NCBI RefSeq assembly: GCF_018130785.1
Contig: NZ_JAFCJT010000013.1
Span: 62,001 to 126,000 of the forward strand
DNA: 64,000 bases
Reading direction: 5' to 3'
DNA from: Bradyrhizobium liaoningense
GTDB lineage: Bacteria; Pseudomonadota; Alphaproteobacteria; Rhizobiales; Xanthobacteraceae
Below are positions 28,057 to 37,392 of the stretch, piece after piece. The notes beneath the pieces were generated by a model. That model saw only the letters and a program-made list of their open reading frames with translations, did no database searches and had not been told where the DNA came from. The translations under genes were made by a program, and so were the position numbers. Position 1 is the first letter of the stretch, and every line of letters starts with the position of its first letter.

Positions 28057-28111
28057 CGCACGAACCAAACGACGGTCGTTCAAAGTACAGAATTCCGAAG
28101 GAGAGCAATTC

Positions 28112-29554
<1,443 letters not shown>

Positions 29555-29566
29555 GCTTTCTCATCT

Positions 29567-29672
29567 CGTCATCGCCGGACAAAAGCGCGAAGCGCGTCTT
29601 TTCGCAGAGTCCGGCGATCCATCGAAAGAAAACCTTGATGGATGGACCCGCGGGTCAAGCCCGCGGGTGACA
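29567..29672. repeat. Palindromic repeat between atpD and atpC
   Basis: Outer cgtcatcgccggac and, at the right, cgggtgacaag; inner segments gtccggcgatccatc and gatggatggacccgcgggtc form local inverted pairs, including cccgcgggtcaagcccgcgg. The second repeat within the same operon. Confidence 0.65.
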
Positions 29673-29695
29673 AGCGGAAAACAACGGATAATTCC

Positions 29696-30103
29696 ATGGC
29701 CACCTTCCACTTCGATCTCGTCTCTCCCGAAAAGCTCGCGTTCTCCGGCGAGGTCGATCAGGTCGACATTCCTGGCTGGGAGGGTGATTTCGGTGTGCTC
29801 GCCGGGCATGCGCCTGTCGTCGCCGCGGTGCGGCCGGGTATTCTCACCATCATTGCGGGCGGTCAGAAGCAGAAGGTCATCGTGCTCGGTGGACTGGCGG
29901 AAGTCTCCGACAATCGCCTGACGGTTCTTGCAGACGTCGCCACCTCGATCGAGGACATCGATCGGACCCAGTTTGCTGATACCGTCGCTGAGATGCAGGA
30001 AAAGCTGTCCGAGAAGGAAGGTCACGAACTCGACCTCGCGATCACGCGGCTCGACAACTACAAGAGCATCCAGCACGAGCTCAATACGACGGCTATGCAC
30101 TAA
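29696..30103 (+). CDS. atpC: F1 ATP synthase epsilon subunit
   Basis: A 135-residue epsilon subunit with the usual beta-sandwich (FHFDLVSPEKLAFSGEVDQV, IPGWEGDFGVLAGHAPVV) and a C-terminal helical part. Epsilon couples the rotor to F1 and can inhibit hydrolysis. The ATG at 29696 is chosen because upstream in-frame codons fall inside the repeat element. It is the last gene of the operon; the Fo genes are not in this window, as is normal for alphaproteobacteria. Confidence 0.96.
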   Translation: MATFHFDLVSPEKLAFSGEVDQVDIPGWEGDFGVLAGHAPVVAAVRPGILTIIAGGQKQKVIVLGGLAEVSDNRLTVLADVATSIEDIDRTQFADTVAEMQEKLSEKEGHELDLAITRLDNYKSIQHELNTTAMH

Positions 30104-30127
30104 GCCCCGGGGCACCGCTCCGGGGCT
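30103..30127 (+). terminator. Probable terminator of the atp operon
   Basis: Perfect 8-bp arms AGCCCCGG (30103-30110) and CCGGGGCT (30120-30127) enclose a 9-nt loop immediately at the atpC stop. The following bases are only moderately T-rich. Confidence 0.6.
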
Positions 30128-30251
30128 CGGCTGAGAAATTTCTGAATAAGTTCAGCGCTCGTCACGGAAGTGGCGGGCGCTGAAACTTTGTTGCACCGCG
30201 CCGCCGATAGCGGCATTCTGCGCCCGCGAATTTGTTCCTGGGCTGGTGCAG

Positions 30252-31919
30252 ATGAAACGCAAGATCGCAGCGATTTTCGCGGCCGATATTGCCGGTTACT
30301 CAAGACTGGTCGCGGAGGACGAAGAGGAGACGCTGCGGCGTCTCGCCTCCTATCGCGAGGTCGTCGACGATTTCATCGCGAAGGCGAACGGACGCATCTT
30401 CAACACGGCGGGCGACGCCGTTCTCGCGGAATTTCCAAGCGCGGTCGACGCGGTGCGCTGCGCGATCGACATCCAGGAATCCCTGCGAACCCGCAACATG
30501 GCCTATCCGCCGAGCCGGCAGATGTCGTTCCGCATCGGCATCACCATCGGTGACGTGGTCGAGCGCGACGGCGATCTGCTCGGTGACGGCGTCAATATCG
30601 CCGCGCGGCTCGAAGGCCTCGCCGAGGTCGGCGGCATCTGCGTCTCCCGCGCCGTGCACGAGCAGGTCGCCAACAAGCTGTCGGTGCACTTCGCCGACCT
30701 CGGCGCGCAGGAGGTCAAGAACATCCCGACGCCGGTGCACGCCTACATGGTGGCGATGCGGCGCGAGGACGGCACCTACGCAACGCCGAAAGTGAAGAGG
30801 CCCGCCTCCAAGCTGGCCGCAGCACCGGTCTGGATGTGGCCGCTGGTGGTCGCCGTCGTCTCGGTCGTCGCCATCATTGTCAGCGGCTTCCTCTACAACA
30901 CCAAGCTCAAGCAGACGGTCACCGCCGCAGCCGCGCCGGCCGCGACGCCGAGTGCAACGCCAACGGCAAATGCCGTGGCGCCGAGCCCGATGCCGACCCA
31001 GATGGCAAAAGCGCCGATGGCTCCGATGAGCGCTGCGAATGCCGGCGCTGCGATGGCACCGATGCCCGCGCCCTCACCAGCCGTCGCGCCACTATCGGGC
31101 AAGCTTGCCGTCGATAGCGTGCCCTTCATCAACGAGCGCATCCGCAACTATCTGGCTGGCGACTATTCCGCCTCCGGCGACTACAAGGCCTTCGCGCTCA
31201 ATATCGCCGGCTTCACAGGCGCGGCGTTGAACCAGCCGACCGAGGAAGCCGCGCGCAACATGGCGCTTGAGCAGTGCCAGAAGCGCGCCGATGCCGCGCA
31301 ATCGCCGCGGCACTGCGAGCTCTATGCGGTCGGCAACAACGTCGTCTACACGCACGGCAGGCCGCCGATGCCGCCGCAGCCCTGGGTGCGCCACGATGCG
31401 ATGACCGAGCGGGCCTTCGCGTCGAAGGATTTTCCGATGGTGCGCGATCCGGCAAAAGTCCGGCTCGAGAACATGTTCGTGCCGGCGGCGAAATCCCGCG
31501 CGGTCGCCCTCGGCCCGGGCGGTCAATATTTCATGGTGCTGGGCGCGTCATCCGTCGACGACTCGGCGCGGCGTGCCCTGGAATCATGCGGCGCAATCGC
31601 CGGCGTGGCCTGTCTGGTCGTCGTGGTCGACGACAATTTCGTCGTGCCGATCCCGACCTTGCTCAGGATCACTGGCTTTTTCCATGCCGCGTCCAACGCC
31701 TCGATCGTCGCCGACGCGCGCGACGAGGTCGTGCGCAAGCTCGCCGACGGCATGGGCTGGAACGCCGTCGCGGTCGGCACCGCGGGACGACCGGGCCTCG
31801 GCCTGAAGGCCGCGGACGAGCAGACCGCCGTCAATTCCGCGCTCACCGACTGCGCCAAGCACGACAGCGATTGCCACGTCATCGCGATCGGCCCGTTCAC
31901 GGTCGGACCGACGAACTAG
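30252..31919 (+). CDS. Class III adenylate/guanylate cyclase with membrane anchor and three Cys-pair repeats
   Basis: A 555-residue protein. The N-terminal cyclase domain (about 5-168) keeps both metal aspartates, D12 in FAADIAGYS and D55 in FNTAGDAVLAEF, and the Asn/Arg pair N115/R119 in VNIAARLEG, so it should be active. A single helix follows at about 193-215, then an Ala/Pro/Met-rich linker to about 282. The C-terminal region, predicted outside the cytosol, holds three related segments (about 298-366, 414-466 and 503-553). Each ends with a helix carrying a Cys pair (C342/C355, C446/C454, C534/C541) and a strand. They resemble DUF4189-type units. ATG 30252 is used; GTG 30246 would add two residues. 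Monocistronic after the atp operon. Confidence 0.88.
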   Translation: MKRKIAAIFAADIAGYSRLVAEDEEETLRRLASYREVVDDFIAKANGRIFNTAGDAVLAEFPSAVDAVRCAIDIQESLRTRNMAYPPSRQMSFRIGITIGDVVERDGDLLGDGVNIAARLEGLAEVGGICVSRAVHEQVANKLSVHFADLGAQEVKNIPTPVHAYMVAMRREDGTYATPKVKRPASKLAAAPVWMWPLVVAVVSVVAIIVSGFLYNTKLKQTVTAAAAPAATPSATPTANAVAPSPMPTQMAKAPMAPMSAANAGAAMAPMPAPSPAVAPLSGKLAVDSVPFINERIRNYLAGDYSASGDYKAFALNIAGFTGAALNQPTEEAARNMALEQCQKRADAAQSPRHCELYAVGNNVVYTHGRPPMPPQPWVRHDAMTERAFASKDFPMVRDPAKVRLENMFVPAAKSRAVALGPGGQYFMVLGASSVDDSARRALESCGAIAGVACLVVVVDDNFVVPIPTLLRITGFFHAASNASIVADARDEVVRKLADGMGWNAVAVGTAGRPGLGLKAADEQTAVNSALTDCAKHDSDCHVIAIGPFTVGPTN

Positions 31920-32084
31920 CGCTTGCTGGAAATAGGCCCGACTAGCGCCCCGACGGAGGTGCGTTCCCCCCTTTGCGGGGGAGGGAACGGAGAGAGCCGC
32001 GGCCGCCTCACACACAAATTTCCGGCGAAAATTCTCTAATTATTTCAACCCCGTTCTACTGCGCATGGGGTTGTTTTCGCGGTT

Positions 32085-32600
32085 TTAGTTTCCGAACGCC
32101 GCAAACTGCTGTGCGACTGCGCGGTAGACGTCGCGCCGGAACGGCACCACGAGATCGGCGACGCGGTCGAGACGCTCCCAGCGCCACGCGTCGAACTCCG
32201 CGGGCTGTTCGTTGCGCGGTGTCAGCGGATCGATCTCGTCGTCGCGGCCGGTGAAGCGCAGCGCGAACCATTTCTGGCGCTGGCCGCGGAATTTCGCCAG
32301 CCGATGCGTCTGCGGGCCGTCATAGGGAGGGAATTCGTAAGTCAGCCAGTCTGTCTCGCCGAGATAATCCGCACTCTTGACGCTGGTCTCTTCCCAAAGC
32401 TCGCGCAGCGCCGCATCGCGCAGGTTCTCGCCCTCATCGACACCGCCTTGCGGCATCTGCCAATCGAGGCCCGGCAGGATGATCTCGGGGCCGTCGCCCT
32501 TGAAGCGGTGGCCGATCAGCACGCGGCCATCGGCATTGAAGAGGGCGATCCCCACGTTGGGACGGTAGGGTTTTGGATTGGTCACGCGCGCGTCTTTCAT
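32085..32600 (-). CDS. rppH: RNA pyrophosphohydrolase (NUDIX), first copy
   Basis: A 171-residue NUDIX hydrolase that would remove pyrophosphate from 5'-triphosphate RNA ends, or act on dinucleoside polyphosphates. The start YRPNVGIALFNADGRVLIGH and LPGLDWQMPQGGVDEGEN are typical RppH. The NUDIX box runs from GGVDEGENLRDAALRELWEE onward, with the catalytic Glu residues intact. WLTYEFPPYDG and RGQRQKWFALRFTG also fit. An ATG at 32606 would add MT and lies inside the small palindrome at 32601; ATG 32600 has GGGA upstream. A close paralogue lies just upstream on the same strand. Confidence 0.88.
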   Translation of the reverse strand: MKDARVTNPKPYRPNVGIALFNADGRVLIGHRFKGDGPEIILPGLDWQMPQGGVDEGENLRDAALRELWEETSVKSADYLGETDWLTYEFPPYDGPQTHRLAKFRGQRQKWFALRFTGRDDEIDPLTPRNEQPAEFDAWRWERLDRVADLVVPFRRDVYRAVAQQFAAFGN

Positions 32601-32641
32601 CGTCATTCCCGCGATGCATTAGCACCGAACCCGGGATGACG
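32601..32641. repeat. Short palindrome between the two NUDIX genes
   Basis: The ends cgtcattcccg and cgggatgacg are inverted, with about 20 bp between them. This resembles the outer arms of the longer repeats and may be a minimal or decayed copy. It overlaps the ribosome-binding region of the downstream rppH copy. Confidence 0.55.
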
Positions 32642-32648
32642 ATTTGAT

Positions 32649-33155
32649 TTATTGATCCGCCAGCGCGGAAAATTCCTTCACCACGCGCTCATAGACCGGG
32701 CGCTTGAACGGGATGATCAGCCCGGTCAGGTTCTTCATCGGCTCCCAGCGCCAGCTGACGAACTCCGCCTTGTGGCCGCCGCCGCCTGGCTTCTCGACAT
32801 TGATCTCGCTGTCCTTGCCGGTGAAGCGTACCGCGAACCATTTCTGGCGCTGGCCGCGATAGCGGCCCTTCCAGGCGCGTCCCGCAACCGTGCGCGGGAT
32901 GTCGTAGACGAGCCAGTCCGGGACCTCGCCGAGCCGCTCGACCGAGCGAACGCTGGTCTCCTCATAGAGCTCGCGCTTTGCGGCCTCCCAGGTGTCCTCG
33001 CCGGGATCGACGCCGCCCTGCGGCATCTGCCAGACATGGGCGTCGTCGACATGCTCGATGCCGCCGGCGCGGCGGCCGATGAACACCAGACCCTTCATGT
33101 TGATCAGCATCACACCGACGCAAGTACGGTAGGGCAGATCCTCGTAACGCGCCAT
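32649..33155 (-). CDS. RNA pyrophosphohydrolase (NUDIX), second copy
   Basis: A 168-residue paralogue of the gene just downstream. The NUDIX box starts at GGVDPGEDTWEAAKRELYEE, and VWQMPQGG, WLVYDIP and RGQRQKWFAVRFTGKD match the same family. Start ATG 33153-33155 gives MARYEDLPYRTCVGVML; longer in-frame starts run into non-coding sequence. The insertion KPGGGGHKAEF differs from the neighbour. Both copies keep the catalytic residues, so one may have a different substrate, such as Ap4A. Likely co-transcribed with the 32085 gene and with the deacetylase-like gene upstream. Confidence 0.85.
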   Translation of the reverse strand: MARYEDLPYRTCVGVMLINMKGLVFIGRRAGGIEHVDDAHVWQMPQGGVDPGEDTWEAAKRELYEETSVRSVERLGEVPDWLVYDIPRTVAGRAWKGRYRGQRQKWFAVRFTGKDSEINVEKPGGGGHKAEFVSWRWEPMKNLTGLIIPFKRPVYERVVKEFSALADQ

Positions 33156-33227
33156 TCCGCCAGACCTCTCGCGTGCATTTGGTGGGTATGCTGGCCCCGA
33201 GGGCCCGTGCCGTACCAATCCGTTGAT

Positions 33228-34448
33228 TTAGCTGGATTTTGATTTCAGCATCGCGGTTGTCAATGGCACCAAAAGGATACCACGGTCGCTCAACGTCCTG
33301 GTCCAGCTGCCGATGCGCTCGATCGAGACCGGCAGGGCGGAGGCGGTGCCGACGGCGACGCCGCGCTCGCGCGCCACCGATTCGAGCTTGTTCAGGGCGC
33401 GGTCGATCTCGGTCGGGGTCGGCACCACGTCGATCGCGATGTCACCCTTGCCGAACGGCATCGCCTGGCTGGCCGCGGCCTGGGGCGCGATGCTGCGGGG
33501 CGAGGAGCCGTCGTCGAAGAAGCCGAGGCCGCGCTTGGCCGCCTCGCGGATGATCGGCTGCATCGCGGCGTCGGTCGCCACGAAGCGGGCGCCCATGAAA
33601 TTGGTGAGGCCGGCATAGCCCTGCATCCGGCTCAGGTGCCAATACAGGCGGTCCATGTTCTGGTCGGTGGTGAGCGAGGTCAGCAGCGTCTGCGGGCCCG
33701 GGTCGTTGTCCGGGAAGTCGTAGGGCTCCATCGGGATCTGGAGAAAGATCTCGTGGCGCTGGGCGCGGGCCCGCTCGGCGAGCTTGCCGGGATCGGCGCC
33801 ATAGGGCGTGAAGGCCAGCGTGACTGCCGGCGGCAGTCGCATGATCGCGTCGGTGGTCTTGGCCGCGCCGACGCCGAGGCCGCCGATCAGGATCGCGACC
33901 ACAGGCATTTTTGCCGCCTTGGCGCGATCGGCATCCGCCGCGTAGACGTTGAACGGCTTCGAGCCATCCGCCACCACGGGGATCATGCCGTAGCGCGATT
34001 TTTCCAGCAGTTTTGGGTCGATCCCGGCCATGACGGGCGGCGGGGCGGATGCGGCCGCTGCTTCGCCCTTGTCGGCGGCATCGCCACCACCGATCACCAC
34101 GTCGTGGCGCGTGCCGGTGGAACCGTCGATCATGGTGACGGTCCTCTGCTCGCCCGCCTGCTTCGGCGCCTCCCTGGCCTCGTGCTTGCTCTCTTGCTTG
34201 CTCTCCTGACCATGGCCCGCGGCCGGCTTCTCGTCGGTGGCCTTGGGTTCACGAATCGCAATCCGCGTCATCGGCTCGCCGCCGAGCGGATCCTTGTTGA
34301 AGATGGCGAAGCCGGCGAAGGCGACCAGGAACAGGCCGAGCATGACCGCGAGGGCCTGCGTCGCGGTGAACGGCAGCCGCAGCCGCCGTTTCCGGCGCGG
34401 CTTGTCCTGTCCGAGCGGGGCGCTCAGATCATCGGCCGTTTCAGTCAT
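33228..34448 (-). CDS. Divergent polysaccharide deacetylase family protein
   Basis: A 406-residue protein with a single N-terminal anchor (about 36-55, ALAVMLGLFLVAFAGFAIF) and a Lys/Glu-rich linker. A C-terminal domain of about 230 residues belongs to the divergent polysaccharide deacetylase (DUF610, YibQ-like) group. Visible motifs are VAILIGGLGVGA, LAFTPYGADP, IFLQIPMEPYDFP, TNFMGARFVATDAAM and LGFFDDGSSP. In many family members the first strand ends IDDLG; here Asp-Asp is replaced by Gly-Gly, so metal-dependent deacetylation is doubtful. It lies next to ctpA and envC, a group often tied to cell-wall processing. ATG 34446-34448 starts MTETADDLSAPLG. Confidence 0.85.
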   Translation of the reverse strand: MTETADDLSAPLGQDKPRRKRRLRLPFTATQALAVMLGLFLVAFAGFAIFNKDPLGGEPMTRIAIREPKATDEKPAAGHGQESKQESKHEAREAPKQAGEQRTVTMIDGSTGTRHDVVIGGGDAADKGEAAAASAPPPVMAGIDPKLLEKSRYGMIPVVADGSKPFNVYAADADRAKAAKMPVVAILIGGLGVGAAKTTDAIMRLPPAVTLAFTPYGADPGKLAERARAQRHEIFLQIPMEPYDFPDNDPGPQTLLTSLTTDQNMDRLYWHLSRMQGYAGLTNFMGARFVATDAAMQPIIREAAKRGLGFFDDGSSPRSIAPQAAASQAMPFGKGDIAIDVVPTPTEIDRALNKLESVARERGVAVGTASALPVSIERIGSWTRTLSDRGILLVPLTTAMLKSKSS

Positions 34449-34540
34449 GCGAGATCCCGAATCACTCGGCACTAACGATACCACGCCGAGGTCAAGCGGC
34501 GGCAGGCCGGGATAGGCCGGGGGCGTCGGGAGCTCCACGC

Positions 34541-34570
34541 AAAAAGGGCGGCTCCCGGAGCCGCCCTTTT
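34541..34570. terminator. Bidirectional-looking terminator after ctpA
   Basis: Perfect arms GGGCGGCTC (34546-34554) and GAGCCGCCC (34558-34566), with five As on the left and four Ts on the right. It lies just past the stop of the minus-strand ctpA gene. Confidence 0.85.
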
Positions 34571-34594
34571 CGAGAGATCAGGTGACGCGCCGAC

Positions 34595-35950
34595 TTAGTT
34601 CGCAGCTTTGGGCTTGTCGGTCGTGGCCTTGTTGTCGCCCGGCGTGGGCGCCGCGGAGGCGCTGTTCTTGATGCCGTGGAGCAAATCGTCCGCGAGCTTG
34701 AGCGCCTTGTCGTCCTTGGCATCCGGCGGGACGTAGGACTGCGAGCCGGTCTTCTCGTCGCCGTCGTTCTTGAGATGACCGCGCAGCGAAGCTTCGCCCT
34801 TGGTGTCGGTGCGCGACTTCAGCTCATCCGGCACGTCCTGGAGCACTTCGATGTCGGGCACGATGCCCTTGGCCTGGATCGACTTGCCCGACGGCGTGTA
34901 GTAGCGCGCCGTGGTCAGACGCAGTGCGCCGTTGCCCGAGCCGAGCGGAATGATGGTCTGCACCGATCCCTTGCCGAACGAACGCGTGCCGACGATGGTC
35001 GCGCGCTTGTGGTCCTGGAGCGCACCGGCGACGATTTCCGACGCCGAGGCCGAGCCGCCATTGACCAGCACGATGACCGGCTTGCCCTTGGTGAGGTCGC
35101 CCGCATGCGCGGTGCGGCGCTGGGTCTCCTCGGCATTGCGGCCGCGGGTCGAGACGATCTCGCCCTTCTCCAGGAACGAGTCGGAGACCGTCACCGCTTC
35201 CTCCAGCAGGCCGCCCGGGTTGTTGCGGAGGTCGATGATGTAGCCCTTGAGCTTGTCGCCGATCTGATTCGAGAGGTTGGCGACCTCGCGCTTCAGGCCT
35301 TCGGTGGTCTGCTCGTTGAAGGTGGTGATGCGGATATAGGCGATGTCGTCGGCCTCGATGCGCGCGCGCACCGAGCGGACGCGAATGTTGTCGCGCACCA
35401 GGGTGACGTCGATCGGATTGTCCTGGCCCTTGCGGATGATCTTGAGCTTGATCTTGGTGTTGACCGGACCGCGCATCTTCTCGACCGCCTGGTTCAGGGT
35501 CAGGCCCTGCACGGCTTCGTCGTCGAGATTGGTGATGATGTCGTTGGCCATGACGCCGGCGCGCGAAGCGGGGGTGTCGTCGATCGGCGAGACCACCTTG
35601 ATCAGGCCGTCCTCCATCGTGACTTCGATGCCGAGGCCGCCGAACTCACCGCGGGTCTGCACCTGCATGTCGCGGAAGCTCTTGGCGTCCATGTAGCTCG
35701 AATGCGGATCGAGGCCGGTGAGCATGCCGCTGATGGCGGATTCGATCAGCTTGGTGTCATCGGGTTTCTCGACATAGTCCGAGCGCACGCGCTCGAAGAC
35801 GTCGCCGAACAGGTTGAGCTGGCGATAGGTGTCCGCAGTGGCGGCTCGCGCGCTGGAGCCCATGAACACCGCGCGCGGCTGGGTCACGAACAGCGTCAGC
35901 GCCGCACCGGTGGCCGCGCTGAGGAGGATAACTGAAGTCTTGCGCATCAT
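34595..35950 (-). CDS. ctpA: S41 family carboxy-terminal processing protease
   Basis: A 451-residue exported serine protease. The N-terminal signal or anchor (TSVILLSAATGAALTLFVTQ) is followed by the CTP N-domain (VRSDYVEKPDDTKLIESAI), a PDZ domain (GGLGIEVTMEDGLIKVVSPI) and the S41 catalytic domain. The nucleophile Ser lies in VNGGSASASEIVAGAL and the general-base Lys in GTRSFGKGSVQT. The C-terminal tail is Ala/Lys/Pro-rich. It trims C-termini of periplasmic proteins, often cell-wall hydrolases. It overlaps envC by 4 bp, so the two are coupled; they are a conserved pair. Confidence 0.94.
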   Translation of the reverse strand: MMRKTSVILLSAATGAALTLFVTQPRAVFMGSSARAATADTYRQLNLFGDVFERVRSDYVEKPDDTKLIESAISGMLTGLDPHSSYMDAKSFRDMQVQTRGEFGGLGIEVTMEDGLIKVVSPIDDTPASRAGVMANDIITNLDDEAVQGLTLNQAVEKMRGPVNTKIKLKIIRKGQDNPIDVTLVRDNIRVRSVRARIEADDIAYIRITTFNEQTTEGLKREVANLSNQIGDKLKGYIIDLRNNPGGLLEEAVTVSDSFLEKGEIVSTRGRNAEETQRRTAHAGDLTKGKPVIVLVNGGSASASEIVAGALQDHKRATIVGTRSFGKGSVQTIIPLGSGNGALRLTTARYYTPSGKSIQAKGIVPDIEVLQDVPDELKSRTDTKGEASLRGHLKNDGDEKTGSQSYVPPDAKDDKALKLADDLLHGIKNSASAAPTPGDNKATTDKPKAAN

Positions 35951-37371
35951 CCGCGAACCTTCTCGCCTTCATTTGCGGCCCACCATGGGCCTGGATCGAT
36001 TGGAGTGCCGTCCTTACGGAACTCGACATACAGCACAGGTTGACTCGCGTTCGTGGCGAGAATGGAGGCGACTTGAGAGGTCGACCCCATGGTCGCGACC
36101 GGCTCCCCCGTGAGCACAAACTGGCCGATGTTGACCGAAATGCGCTCCATCCCGGCGATCAGGACATGATACCCGCCCCCGGCATTGAGGATCAAGAGTT
36201 GTCCATAGCTACGGAACGGGCCGGCATAGACGACCCAGCCGTCACATGGCGTCGTGACCTGGGAGCCGGGCCGACTTGCCAGCGAAATGCCCTTCTGGAC
36301 ACCGCCGACCCCGTCGGAACCGCCAAAATCCCTGATCTTGTTACCGTTAACCGGAAGAGGCAGGAGTCCCTTGGCCGACGCAAAGGCGATCGCCGGGGTG
36401 GTCCGGGACCGGTCCTTGAGAGCGGCCGGGCCGGACTTGGCGCTGGCGGCCGCCTTTGCCTCGGCCTGCCTTGCCGCCTCAGCCGCCTTCTCGGCGGCCC
36501 TGGCGGCGCTTTGCAGGTCCTGCTCCATCTTGGTGATCAGCCCCTGGAGATCGCCGACCTGTCGGGAGAGCGCGATGGCGCGCGAGTTCTCGGCGTCCAG
36601 GTCCTTTTCGCGCGACGCCTGCTGGCGCTGCCGCTCGTCGACCAGGGCGGTGAGCCTGGTCTGGTCGTTGCGGACCTTGTCGCGGTCGGTGGCGAGCTGG
36701 TCGCGTTCGGCGGCGATGTTCTTGCGCAAGGTCACGAGCTCGCCGAGGTCGCCCGCGAGCTTCTCGGCGCGGCCGCGCAATTCCGGTACCACGGCGCCGA
36801 GCAGCATGGCGGTGCGCAGTGATTGCAGCGCATCTTCGGGCCGCACCAACAGCGCCGGAGGCGTGCGCCGGCCGGCGCGCTGCAGGGCCGCCAGCACCTC
36901 GACGATGTCGGCGCGGCGCGACTCCAGCGAGGTGCGCATCTGTTGCTCGCGGCCGTTCAGCGAGCGCAGCCGCGCTTCGGCTTCGTCGATCTTGGTCTCG
37001 ACGCTCCGCACATTGGCTGCGGTATCGATCAGCTGCTGATTGAGCTGGGTGCGGTCCTGGCCGAGCGAGGTGATCTCGGCCTTGAGCTTGGCCTGGGCCT
37101 CTTCCGCGCTCTTCTGCCTCGTGCGGGCGGCCTCGAGCTCCTGCTCGCGCTGCTTGATCGCATCGGGCGAGACTGCCGCCGTCTGTGGCGCGGGCGCAGT
37201 TGTCTGACCTTGCGTCTGAGCTTGCGCGAGGCTTGCGCCCAAGACACTTAAGCCCAAGACACTTAGGCCCAAGACACTTAGGCCCAAGACACTTGCGCCC
37301 AAGACACTTGGGCCGGAGACGCCGGCGATCAGCAGCAGGTTGAGGATCGGCGCTCGCATCGCTTTACGCAA
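35947..37371 (-). CDS. envC: EnvC-like murein hydrolase activator (degenerate M23/LytM)
   Basis: A 474-residue exported protein. It has a signal peptide with an unusual repeat, a long coiled coil (about 70-330, rich in Gln, Glu, Arg, with AARAAEKAAEAARQAEAKAA) and a C-terminal LytM domain (about 345-470). The zinc ligands expected in active M23 enzymes are absent: GVQKGISLAS replaces the H-x-G-x-D motif, LIAGM replaces the YAHL motif, and LYVEF replaces the HLHFE motif. E. coli EnvC is likewise inactive and works by switching on amidases at the septum, so this should be an activator. Overlap of 4 bp with ctpA indicates an operon. ATG 37359 (MRAPILNLLLIAG) is an alternative start. Confidence 0.9.
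   Translation of the reverse strand: MRKAMRAPILNLLLIAGVSGPSVLGASVLGLSVLGLSVLGLSVLGASLAQAQTQGQTTAPAPQTAAVSPDAIKQREQELEAARTRQKSAEEAQAKLKAEITSLGQDRTQLNQQLIDTAANVRSVETKIDEAEARLRSLNGREQQMRTSLESRRADIVEVLAALQRAGRRTPPALLVRPEDALQSLRTAMLLGAVVPELRGRAEKLAGDLGELVTLRKNIAAERDQLATDRDKVRNDQTRLTALVDERQRQQASREKDLDAENSRAIALSRQVGDLQGLITKMEQDLQSAARAAEKAAEAARQAEAKAAASAKSGPAALKDRSRTTPAIAFASAKGLLPLPVNGNKIRDFGGSDGVGGVQKGISLASRPGSQVTTPCDGWVVYAGPFRSYGQLLILNAGGGYHVLIAGMERISVNIGQFVLTGEPVATMGSTSQVASILATNASQPVLYVEFRKDGTPIDPGPWWAANEGEKVRG
37237..37311. repeat. Five tandem 15-bp units in the envC signal peptide
   Basis: Five consecutive copies of gcccaagacactt plus two varying bases (units at 37237, 37252, 37267, 37282, 37297). 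Read on the minus strand they encode repeated pentapeptides of the kind SVLGL or SVLGA within the hydrophobic core of the signal peptide. The 15-bp period keeps the reading frame. Confidence 0.9.
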
Positions 37372-37392
37372 AGGTGCTCGTTGTGGCGCGCA

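Noticed and set aside
37237..37311. Five regularly spaced short repeats as a possible CRISPR array
   Set aside because: The units are directly adjacent without spacers, only 15 bp long, and lie in frame within the envC signal peptide.
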